From an uncultured Eubacteriales bacterium (GTDB taxonomy: Bacteria > Bacillota > Clostridia > Eubacteriales > Anaerofustaceae), in contig CADBPP010000051.1 in NCBI GenBank assembly GCA_902796565.1, positions 1 to 7,182 of the forward strand: 7,182 nt of DNA, written 5' to 3'. Within the stretch, counting starts at the first letter, position 1; each line of letters starts with the position of its first letter. Below the pieces are notes generated by a model. The model made no database searches. It worked only from the letters and a program-made list of their open reading frames with translations, and was not told the origin of the DNA. The position numbers were made by a program, and so were the translations under genes. This document shows positions 1 through 5,839 of the stretch, in pieces.

Positions 1-50
1 CCTAGATTGACAACGTGAAATGGGATTGTGATTTCCCCGATACTTTTTCA

Positions 51-59
51 ATTATATCA
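51..59 (-). promoter_or_regulatory. Possible promoter pointing off the left edge
   Basis: The minus strand reads TGATATAAT (59-51), an extended -10 box (TG, one base, TATAAT). A possible -35, TTGTCC (82-77, four of six matches), is 20 bases away, longer than normal. A transcript would start near 44 and leave the window without a visible start codon, so no gene can be assigned. Confidence 0.35.
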
Positions 60-72
60 CCTCAGAGGTGAT
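56..72. repeat. 17-base palindrome, possible operator
   Basis: Perfect inverted repeat ATCACCT-CAG-AGGTGAT. It lies between the possible -35 and -10 of the leftward promoter and shares one base with the -10. No other function is visible: the stem is only seven pairs with a three-base loop and no T-tract, so it is more operator-like than terminator-like. Confidence 0.45.
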
Positions 73-84
73 TAACGGACAATA

Positions 85-118
85 TCCTCTTCAGAATTAA
101 AAAAGAGGACGGATTTTT
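85..118 (+). terminator. Weak terminator-like hairpin on the plus strand
   Basis: TCCTCTT (85-91) pairs with AAGAGGA (103-109) across an 11-base A-rich loop, followed four bases later by T5 (114-118). It could end a plus-strand gene lying off the left edge. The stem is short and the loop long, so it may be chance. Confidence 0.3.
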
Positions 119-148
119 CAGAATGAGGTCTTGCGGGACAAAATGAAA

Positions 149-176
149 GGACGGATCATGCCTGAATGATCCGTCC
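149..176 (-). terminator. Rho-independent terminator of proS, possibly bidirectional
   Basis: An 11-pair perfect stem GGACGGATCAT (149-159) / ATGATCCGTCC (166-176) with a six-base loop, starting 17 bases after the proS stop. On the minus strand it is followed by TTTCATTTTG, an acceptable T-rich tail. On the plus strand a T5 run (180-184) follows four bases behind the stem, so it could also stop transcripts entering from the left. Confidence 0.88.
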
Positions 177-193
177 CGGTTTTTCTCTGTGTA

Positions 194-1936
194 TTATTTG
201 AGGGGCCTTACTTTCGCATTGATCTCGTCGAAGAGCTCTGAGATAAGCATTTTCGTCTCATCGATGATGTCTTCCTTGCTGACTAGCTTCTGGACCTTCT
301 TGTCGCGGGTCGCCATCTCGATCATTCCTTCCTTCAGATTCTTCGGACCTACCATGATCCTTACGGGCACTCCCAGGAGATCCGCGTCGGCGAACATGGC
401 GCCGGCTCTGACGTTTCTGTCGTCATAGATGACTTCCACTCCCGCTTTGATCAGCTCATCGTAGATCCTGTCGGCCTCAGCCTTGCAATCGGGATCGTCG
501 ACCCTCATGAGGCAAAGGTGTACCTGCCAGGGGGCGATGGTGATGGGCCAGATGGGGCCGTAATCGTCATGACATGCCTCGCAGACGGAAGCGGCGAGCC
601 TTCCCACTCCTATGCCGTAGCATCCCATGATAGGTGTCTTGATGCTCCCGTCGGCATCCGTGTAGGTCAGGTTCATGGCTGAAGAATACTTGGTGCCCAG
701 CTGGAAGATGTTGCCCACTTCTATGCCTCGGCTGATACGGATGTCCCTCTTTCCGCAGACGGGGCAGATGTCTCCGGTGCGGATCTTGGATACGTCATGG
801 TACTCGACTTCTCCGATGTCCCTGGGGATGTTGAGACCGACATAGTGATAGTCGACTTCGTTGGCTCCGCAGCACAGGCTGTTGATTCCCTCAAGGGTCT
901 TGTCATAGATGACGGTGCAGCCGGCGTGCTGCTCGTAGGGGCCGCAGAAACCTGCCTTTATTCCGCTCTCCTCCGTCACCACGGCGGGATGTATCTTTTC
1001 TCCGAGAAGATTGGTGAGCTTCGTTTCATTGACCTCGTAGTCGCCTCTGAGGAACACGATAACGTACTCATCGGTCATGTTCTTCTGATAAATGACGGCC
1101 TTGCAGGATTCTTCAACGGGAAGCCCCAGATAGCCGCATACTTCCTCGATGGTCTTGCAGTCGGGAGTATGCATCTTTTTGAGCTCCGAGACGGGGGAGC
1201 AGTTCGCGTTGTCCGCAATGGTGTCGGCTGCTTCCATATTTGCCGAATAACCGCAGGCGTCGCACAGGACTATGGAATCCTCTCCGGCGTCCACCAGAAG
1301 CATGTATTCATGGGACACGCTTCCACCGATCATTCCGGAGTCTGACTTTACCGCAACGACCTGGGGGATGCCTGCGCGCTCGAATACCCTGAAGTAGGCG
1401 TTTGCCATGCGATCATAATACTCTTCCAGATCCTCCTGGGAAGTATGGAAGGAATATGCGTCCTTCATGGTAAATTCCCTGACTCTTATCAGTCCCGCCC
1501 TGGGGCGGGCTTCGTCACGGAACTTCGTCTGGATCTGGTAGATCGAGAACGGGTACTTCGTGTATGTGTTTCCGTATTCCTTGACAAGCTGTACGGCAGC
1601 CTCCTCGTGGGTCATGCCCAGGACCATGGATGTATCGTTGCGGTCGGTGAAGCGCAGAAGCTCGTCGCCCACGGAATCGAAACGCCCCGATTCCTCCCAA
1701 AGGCTTCCCGGCAGAACGACGGGGAAGAGTATCTCCTGGGAATCCACGGCGTCCATTTCCTCACGGATGATCTTCTCGATCTTCGCCGTTATTTTCTTCA
1801 TAGGATGATAAAGGGAATAGATACCGTTGGCCACATACTTTATGTAGCCGCCCCTTACGCAGAAGGCATGGGAATCGATGACGCAGTCCGAAGGTCTTTC
1901 CTTGAAACGGTCACCCACAAGTTTTGTTAACTTCAT
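194..1936 (-). CDS. proS: Prolyl-tRNA synthetase, bacterial type with editing domain
   Basis: Class IIa synthetase charging tRNA-Pro. The 580 residues match the bacterial type (E. coli 572), not the shorter archaeal/eukaryotic-type enzyme. Order: catalytic core with TxE in GMTHEEA (107-113); motif 2 FRDEARPRAGLIRVREF (139-155); the insertion (INS) editing domain, about 225-400, which in this family removes mischarged Ala, with K279 and GANEVDYHYVGLN (357-369); motif 3 MGCYGIGVGRL (437-447); and the anticodon-binding domain from about 466. Cysteine pairs C225/C228 and C391/C394 flank the insertion and look like a zinc-ribbon site (inference). The ATG is preceded at seven bases by GGAG of GAGGAG (1949-1944). 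It is controlled by the T-box leader upstream and closed by the hairpin terminator 17 bases after its TAA. It stands alone, unrelated in function to the pyr genes. Confidence 0.98.
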   Translation of the reverse strand: MKLTKLVGDRFKERPSDCVIDSHAFCVRGGYIKYVANGIYSLYHPMKKITAKIEKIIREEMDAVDSQEILFPVVLPGSLWEESGRFDSVGDELLRFTDRNDTSMVLGMTHEEAAVQLVKEYGNTYTKYPFSIYQIQTKFRDEARPRAGLIRVREFTMKDAYSFHTSQEDLEEYYDRMANAYFRVFERAGIPQVVAVKSDSGMIGGSVSHEYMLLVDAGEDSIVLCDACGYSANMEAADTIADNANCSPVSELKKMHTPDCKTIEEVCGYLGLPVEESCKAVIYQKNMTDEYVIVFLRGDYEVNETKLTNLLGEKIHPAVVTEESGIKAGFCGPYEQHAGCTVIYDKTLEGINSLCCGANEVDYHYVGLNIPRDIGEVEYHDVSKIRTGDICPVCGKRDIRISRGIEVGNIFQLGTKYSSAMNLTYTDADGSIKTPIMGCYGIGVGRLAASVCEACHDDYGPIWPITIAPWQVHLCLMRVDDPDCKAEADRIYDELIKAGVEVIYDDRNVRAGAMFADADLLGVPVRIMVGPKNLKEGMIEMATRDKKVQKLVSKEDIIDETKMLISELFDEINAKVRPLK

Positions 1937-1977
1937 TTGTTTTCTCCTCGTTTAAGATCTTTTGCCTCATATCATAA

Positions 1978-2007
1978 GGTCCCCTGATCCGTATGGATCA
2001 AGGGACC
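1978..2007 (-). terminator. T-box terminator hairpin (alternative to antiterminator)
   Basis: A 13-pair stem, GGTCCCTTGATCC (2007-1995) with GGATCAGGGGACC (1990-1978), one G-U pair, loop ATAC. Its left arm contains the TCGG/CCCTT partners of the T-box core, so terminator and antiterminator exclude each other. The following bases read TTATGATATG, so the usual U-tract is nearly absent. The stem ends about 28 bases before the proS ribosome site. Confidence 0.85.
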
Positions 2008-2169
2008 GATAAATCTTTCGGCGGTACCACCCTTGTTGACCGCATCGCGGCCCGCTTTCGTATGGATGATAATGCTCCGGGCCCGGTTCGGTACGCTGTG
2101 ACGAAGGCTTGCACCGGCCGCCTTCTCTCTTCGCTCACAGTATGCACCTACTGTCTCCCATCGACGCTT
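1978..2169 (-). promoter_or_regulatory. T-box riboregulator (tRNA-Pro sensing) upstream of proS
   Basis: This untranslated leader reads charging of a tRNA. Stem I is visible: AGTA of the specifier loop (2152-2149), a lower helix CTGTGA/TCACAG (2140-2135 with 2101-2096), the AGAGAG motif (2130-2125), and an apical hairpin GAAGGC/GCCTTC (2125-2120 with 2108-2103) whose loop contains GGTG. The 3' side of the specifier loop reads GAACCGGGCCC (2089-2079); CCG (2086-2084) is the best proline specifier, with CCC (2081-2079) a second reading. The T-box core AGGGTGGTACCGC covers 2033-2021. Its UGGU bulge (2029-2026) would pair with the ACCA end of uncharged tRNA, matching the A discriminator usual for bacterial tRNA-Pro. 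Antiterminator: AAGGG (2034-2030) with CCCTT (2004-2000), and CCGA (2021-2018) with TCGG (2009-2006). The alternative is the terminator 2007-1978. Uncharged tRNA-Pro should raise proS expression. Confidence 0.93.
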
Positions 2170-2175
2170 TTAACT

Positions 2176-2204
2176 ATTTTAGTATCCGATCATCCCTGTG
2201 TCAA
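2176..2204 (-). promoter_or_regulatory. Promoter of the proS T-box leader
   Basis: Perfect -35 TTGACA (2204-2199), 17-base spacer, and -10 TAAAAT (2181-2176; one mismatch to TATAAT). Expected transcription start is about 2170-2167, just before the first strand of T-box Stem I. The -35 begins 11 bases after the pyrI stop, so proS has its own strong housekeeping promoter directly at the end of the pyr operon. Confidence 0.88.
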
Positions 2205-2215
2205 TACTTTTGGGC

Positions 2216-2632
2216 TCAATTGGCCTTTGTCTCGCAGTAGATGCACCGGTATTCCTTCGTCTTTTCATCGGAAAGCTCGAACACATGGTCAAGTTCCTGC
2301 TCGATGGATGTGATGCATCTGGGGTTTTTGCAGTACAGTACGTTAGTAAGACGGGAAGGAAGGGAGAGCTTTTTCTTCTCGATGATCACCGTATCCCTGA
2401 TTATGTTGACGGTGGCGTTGGGATCCACGTATCCGATAAGGTCGAAATCCACGTCGGTGATCCCGTCGATCTTGATGATGTCCTTGCGGCCCATCTTGGA
2501 GCTCACCACGTTTTTGATGAAAGCCACTGACTGGTCCAGTTCGTCCAGTTTCAGAAGGTCGTAGAGCATCCTGCCCCTGCCTGCCGTGATGTGGTCTATT
2601 ACTATGCCGTTGGTTATGGAATCGATATTCAC
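2216..2632 (-). CDS. pyrI: Aspartate carbamoyltransferase regulatory chain
   Basis: Zinc-binding allosteric subunit that holds PyrB trimers together and senses nucleotides. Start is GTG (2632), overlapping the pyrB stop as GTGA; GGAGG lies ten bases upstream inside pyrB, a slightly long spacing. The 138 residues compare with 153 in E. coli. Zinc ligands are C101, C106, C130 and C133, with exactly the E. coli intervals (5, 24, 3). The nucleotide site keeps D13-H14 (E. coli D19-H20), K54 in MGRKDIIKID (K60), N76 (N84) and K86 (K94), while the position of Y89 is T81. The N-terminus is six residues shorter than E. coli and the C-terminus about seven. The enzyme is therefore likely nucleotide-regulated, although the exact effectors may differ. 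It is the last gene of the pyr operon. Confidence 0.96.
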   Translation of the reverse strand: MNIDSITNGIVIDHITAGRGRMLYDLLKLDELDQSVAFIKNVVSSKMGRKDIIKIDGITDVDFDLIGYVDPNATVNIIRDTVIIEKKKLSLPSRLTNVLYCKNPRCITSIEQELDHVFELSDEKTKEYRCIYCETKAN

Positions 2633-3555
2633 AGTCTTCCCGCCTCCTTCAGAAGTTTGGTTATAAGGGCCATCCTCATGTAGCGTCCGTAGAGCACCTG
2701 CTTGAAGTAGCAGGCTCTGGGATCCTCATCCACCTTCACGCTGATCTCATTGACTCTGGGAAGGGGATGGAGGATCGAAAGGTCCTTCTTGGCGCTTCTG
2801 AGCTTTTCGGGAGTGAGGATGTAGCTGTCCTTGAGCCTTAAATAGTCCTCTTCGTTGAAGAAGCGTTCCCTCTGTACTCTTGTCATGTAGAGGATATCCA
2901 GCTCCCCGATGACTTCTTCCAGGTCCGTAACCTGGGTGTAGGGGATGTTCTTCTTTTTGAGGGACTCGTTCTTCACGTAGCTGGGGACCTTCAGTTCCTC
3001 CGGGGATATAAGAACGAAACGGATGCCCTCATAGCGGCTCATGGCGTTTATCAGGGAATGTACAGTCCTGCCGAACTTCAGGTCTCCGCACAGCCCCACC
3101 GTAAGGCCGCTGAAGCCGCCCTTTTCCCTGCGGATCGTGCACAGGTCCGCCAGGGTCTGGGTGGGATGGCAGTGTCCGCCGTCACCGGCGTTGATGACGG
3201 GAACAGCTGAATACTGAGCAGCCACGTATGCTGCGCCTTCCTTGTGATGGCGCATGGCGATGATGTCGGCGTAGCAGCTTATGACCCTCACTGTATCCGC
3301 CACGCTCTCTCCCTTGGAAGCGGAGGATGAATCCGCCGAGGGGGTGGAGATGACCCTGCCGCCGAGGCTCAGCATGGCTGACTCGAAGGAGAGCCTGGTG
3401 CGGGTGGAGGGCTCGTAGAACAGAGTGGAGAGTATCATGCCGTCACAGGTATGGGCATACTCCCTCGGATGTTCCATCATGTCCTCCGCTGTATCTATGA
3501 GGCCGTCTATCTCTTCCACGGAAAGATCCGTGGTGTCTATGATGCTTCTGACCAT
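2629..3555 (-). CDS. pyrB: Aspartate carbamoyltransferase catalytic chain
   Basis: Condenses carbamoyl phosphate with aspartate, the committed step of pyrimidine synthesis. The 308 residues are close to the E. coli chain (311), and all principal active-site residues are present: the carbamoyl-phosphate loop STRTR (50-54) in FYEPSTRTRLSFE; S77 and K81 of the loop ending KGES, which is contributed by the neighbouring subunit; R102 (MRH); HPTQ (130-133); R163 in GDLKFGRTVHSL; R226 and Q228 in MTRVQRERF; and HPLPR (263-267). STRTR and MTRVQRERF separate it from ornithine carbamoyltransferase. A strong GGAGG site overlaps the end of pyrE. The stop overlaps pyrI by four bases (GTGA), fitting the catalytic-regulatory complex made in set ratio. 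Its late position in the operon, after pyrE, is unlike Bacillus, where pyrB is near the front. Confidence 0.98.
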   Translation of the reverse strand: MVRSIIDTTDLSVEEIDGLIDTAEDMMEHPREYAHTCDGMILSTLFYEPSTRTRLSFESAMLSLGGRVISTPSADSSSASKGESVADTVRVISCYADIIAMRHHKEGAAYVAAQYSAVPVINAGDGGHCHPTQTLADLCTIRREKGGFSGLTVGLCGDLKFGRTVHSLINAMSRYEGIRFVLISPEELKVPSYVKNESLKKKNIPYTQVTDLEEVIGELDILYMTRVQRERFFNEEDYLRLKDSYILTPEKLRSAKKDLSILHPLPRVNEISVKVDEDPRACYFKQVLYGRYMRMALITKLLKEAGRL

Positions 3556-4197
3556 TTACTTTCCTCCTATCCAGCTCTCATCGGAAGGATCGTCCCGGAA
3601 AGCCAGAAGTCTTTTCACGTCTTCTTCCTTGATGTATCCCGTGCGGGCCGCCACATCGGCCACTGTATCGAAATCCGTCAGGGAATGGTTCACCGTGCCC
3701 GCTTCAGCGATCTTTTCAAGACCGTTCTTCATGTTGTAGGTAAAGATTGACGCTATGCCCAGCACTTCGGCTCCGGCTTCCCTGAGGACTTTGACGACAT
3801 CGATGGCGCTGGAACCGGTGGAAATGAGATCCTCCACCACCACGGCCTTCTGTCCCTTTTTCAGCTCGCCTTCGATCTGGTTGTTGCGGCCGTGATCCTT
3901 GGCTCCGCTTCTTACATATCCCATGGGGAGCCCCATGAGATGGGCGGTGATGGCAGCATGAGCGATCCCGGCGGTGGAAGTGCCCATTATCACTTCACAC
4001 TCGGGATAGTACTCTTCTATCACGGCTTTAAGGCCGTTCTCCACGACGTTTCTCACCTCAGGAGCGGTGAGGGTAAGGCGGTTGTCGCAGTAGACGGGGC
4101 TCTTGATGCCGCTGGCCCATGTGAAGGGCTCGTCCGGACGGAAGAACACTGCTTTGATCTTCAAAAGATCCTCGGCAACTATCGTTTTGTAATCCAT
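3556..4197 (-). CDS. pyrE: Orotate phosphoribosyltransferase
   Basis: Transfers ribose-5-phosphate from PRPP to orotate, making OMP for PyrF. The 213-residue length is typical. Signatures: FTWASGIKSPVYCDNR (25-40), the conserved substrate-binding N-terminal stretch; GTSTAGIAHA (72-81); the flexible catalytic loop RSGAKDHGRNNQIEG (96-110) containing K100 and H102; and the PRPP-binding motif VVVEDLISTGSS (119-130) with the acidic pair E122-D123. The start ATG is preceded by GGAGG about eight bases away. The stop TAA touches the pyrB ATG with no base between (TAAATG). It follows pyrF by 26 bases, so the two enzymes that in animals are fused as UMP synthase are made from adjacent genes. Confidence 0.97.
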   Translation of the reverse strand: MDYKTIVAEDLLKIKAVFFRPDEPFTWASGIKSPVYCDNRLTLTAPEVRNVVENGLKAVIEEYYPECEVIMGTSTAGIAHAAITAHLMGLPMGYVRSGAKDHGRNNQIEGELKKGQKAVVVEDLISTGSSAIDVVKVLREAGAEVLGIASIFTYNMKNGLEKIAEAGTVNHSLTDFDTVADVAARTGYIKEEDVKRLLAFRDDPSDESWIGGK

Positions 4198-4210
4198 ATC
4201 TTATTCCTCC

Positions 4211-4228
4211 AAAGTCAGTAAAGTCAGT
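4211..4228 (-). repeat. Tandem 9-base duplication at the pyrF stop
   Basis: Two perfect adjacent copies of AAAGTCAGT (plus-strand reading, 4211-4219 and 4220-4228). On the coding strand each copy carries TGA; the unit is nine bases long, so the second TGA (4217-4215) is in frame with the first (4226-4224). The repeat fills most of the 26-base pyrF-pyrE gap and ends next to the pyrE ribosome site. It looks like a replication-slippage duplication with no clear function. Confidence 0.7.
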
Positions 4229-4928
4229 TCAGAAATTCTCTTACGCATCTGACGTATGCTTCCAGGGGATCGTCCGCCTTTGTTATCGGACGGCCGACGA
4301 CTATGTAGTCGCTTCCCTGCTCCCGGGCCATTGCGGGGCTCATGACCCTCTTCTGGTCATCGTTTCCTGAATCTTCCGGGAAGCGAATGCCGGGAGTTAC
4401 GGTAATAAAGTCCTTGCCGCACCATTCGTGCACGTCGTCCGCTTCCTGGGGGGAGCATACAACTCCGTCAAGTCCGCATTCCTTTGCGTTTTTCGCGTAG
4501 GAACGGACGGTGTCCTTAAGCTTTCCCTTTATCAGGAGCTCTTCCTCCATCATCTTCTGGTCCGTGGAGGTGAGCATGGTGACGCCGATAAGCAGGGGAC
4601 GGGTGCCGTCATTTTTTGTAAGACCCGTGATGGCGGAACGCATCATCTCGCTGCCTCCCGCGATGTGCAGGTTCGTTATGTCCACGTCCAGTTCGCTTAA
4701 GACATGCATGGACTTTTTGACGGTATTGGGGATGTCATGGAGCTTTAAGTCCAGAAATATCCTGTGTCCTCTTTTCTTGATCTCCCTCACGATGTCCGGT
4801 CCTTCCGAATAGAAGAGCTCCATGCCGATCTTTACGAAGGGCAGCCTTTTGCCCTCAAAGACCGAGAGGATGTCCAGTGTCTCCTTTTTCGAGTCGAAAT
4901 CACACGCTACTATTACATCTTTTCCCAT
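4224..4928 (-). CDS. pyrF: Orotidine 5'-phosphate decarboxylase
   Basis: Decarboxylates OMP to UMP, the final step of the pathway, in the cytosol. The 234-residue product is a single TIM-barrel of usual bacterial length. Visible active-site elements: D10 in VACDFD; K33 in VKIGMELF; the catalytic DLKLHDIPNT (60-69) with D60, K62 and D65; NLHIAGG (86-92) on the following strand; VTPGIRF (177-183); DDQKR (190-194); and the phosphate-binding VVGRPIT (210-216). The ATG overlaps the pyrD stop by one base (TGATG) and is preceded at seven bases by AGGAGGTG, so translation should be efficient and possibly coupled. The gene ends in a tandem 9-base repeat that supplies a second in-frame stop. Confidence 0.97.
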   Translation of the reverse strand: MGKDVIVACDFDSKKETLDILSVFEGKRLPFVKIGMELFYSEGPDIVREIKKRGHRIFLDLKLHDIPNTVKKSMHVLSELDVDITNLHIAGGSEMMRSAITGLTKNDGTRPLLIGVTMLTSTDQKMMEEELLIKGKLKDTVRSYAKNAKECGLDGVVCSPQEADDVHEWCGKDFITVTPGIRFPEDSGNDDQKRVMSPAMAREQGSDYIVVGRPITKADDPLEAYVRCVREFLN

Positions 4929-5839
4929 CAGTGGGCACCTCCTATGATATCGCTGAGTCTGTCTATGCCGAGACGCTCCATCTCACCGGGCAGGGCGTCT
5001 ATTATCTTTTTGCATGCCATGGGATCCGTAAGGTTGGCCGTTCCGACCTCGACGGCGGTGGCTCCCGCCATCATCATCTCGATGACATCCCTGGCAGAGC
5101 TGATGCCTCCGAGACCCACTACCGGGATGGACACGGCCTTTGAAACCTGGTAGACCATCCTTAGGGCGACAGGGAATACCGCCGGACCGGAAAGACCTCC
5201 GGTGACGTTCGCCAGCAGGGGACGGCGGCTCTTTAAGTCGATCCTCATCCCCAGCAGGGTATTGATAAGGCTCAGTCCGTCGGCTCCGGCGTCTTCGCAG
5301 GCGCGGGCTATCTGTGTTATGTCTGTGACGTTCGGAGTCAGCTTCACGATGACGGGCTTACGGGAGACCTTTTTGACCGCCTTTACCACGGAGGATGCCA
5401 TGGCGGGATCCGTGCCGAAGCTCATGCCTCCTCCGTGGACGTTGGGACAGCTGATGTTGAGTTCTATCCAGCCCACCGCGTCCTCCTCTGAGAGCCGCGC
5501 GGTGCAGTAAACGTATTCTTCCTCAGAAAAGCCGGAGACGTTGGCCATTACGGGCTTACGGAAGTTGTCCCTTATCCATGCGAGCTCGTTTTCGATCACA
5601 TGCTCCACACCGGGATTCTGAAGCCCCACGGCATTGAGCATCCCGGAAGGGGTCTCCGCTATCCTCGGGGTGGGATTCCCGTAGCGCTCGTCCCTGGTGG
5701 TGCCCTTGAAGGAGAAGCTCCCCAGGATGTTTATATCGTAGAATTCCGTAAATTCCTTCCCGTACCCGAATGTGCCGGAGGCGGGTATCACGGGATTGTC
5801 CAGTTCTATGCCGCAAAGCGTCGTTTTCAGTTCTGCCAC
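4928..5839 (-). CDS. pyrD: Dihydroorotate dehydrogenase B catalytic subunit
   Basis: FMN enzyme oxidising dihydroorotate to orotate; it works as a complex with PyrK. I place the start at GTG 5839, giving 303 residues, because a very strong GGGAGGAG ribosome site (5852-5845) sits five bases upstream. The frame is open further up to 5938, but that part lies wholly inside pyrK and encodes a basic stretch unlike the family. Signatures: PVIPASGTFGYG (16-27) near the N-terminus; KGTT (45-48); NISCPNVHGGG (128-138) with the class 1 catalytic cysteine C131; VIVKLTPNV (163-171) with FMN-contacting K166; INT (192-194); and the phosphate-binding GGISS (244-248) and GTAN (266-269) near the C-terminus. 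NISCPNV together with an adjacent pyrK makes class 1B, not 1A, secure. The stop TGA shares its last base with the pyrF start (TGATG). Confidence 0.96.
   Translation of the reverse strand: MAELKTTLCGIELDNPVIPASGTFGYGKEFTEFYDINILGSFSFKGTTRDERYGNPTPRIAETPSGMLNAVGLQNPGVEHVIENELAWIRDNFRKPVMANVSGFSEEEYVYCTARLSEEDAVGWIELNISCPNVHGGGMSFGTDPAMASSVVKAVKKVSRKPVIVKLTPNVTDITQIARACEDAGADGLSLINTLLGMRIDLKSRRPLLANVTGGLSGPAVFPVALRMVYQVSKAVSIPVVGLGGISSARDVIEMMMAGATAVEVGTANLTDPMACKKIIDALPGEMERLGIDRLSDIIGGAH

Larger units (their letters stand above)
1..148. other. Gene-free left-edge segment
   Basis: No open frame with a ribosome site is present on either strand. All three plus frames have stops within the first 18 bases. 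The segment is AT-richer than the genes and holds only the small palindrome, the possible leftward promoter and the weak hairpin listed separately. Confidence 0.7.

Noticed and set aside
7..35. TTGACA at 7-12 as a plus-strand promoter
   Set aside because: At the right distance the -10 region reads GATTTC, a poor match, and there is no plus-strand gene downstream before the proS terminator.
90..124. 8-base direct repeats TTCAGAAT (90-97, 117-124) and GGACGGAT (107-114, 149-156)
   Set aside because: They are too short and few to separate from chance, show no regular spacing, and have no link to a mobile element or array.
797..1930. Two long plus-strand open frames (797-1345 and 1445-1930) opposite proS
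   Set aside because: They are antisense to a clear full-length ProRS, lack convincing ribosome sites, and their translations resemble no family; they come from the codon composition of proS.
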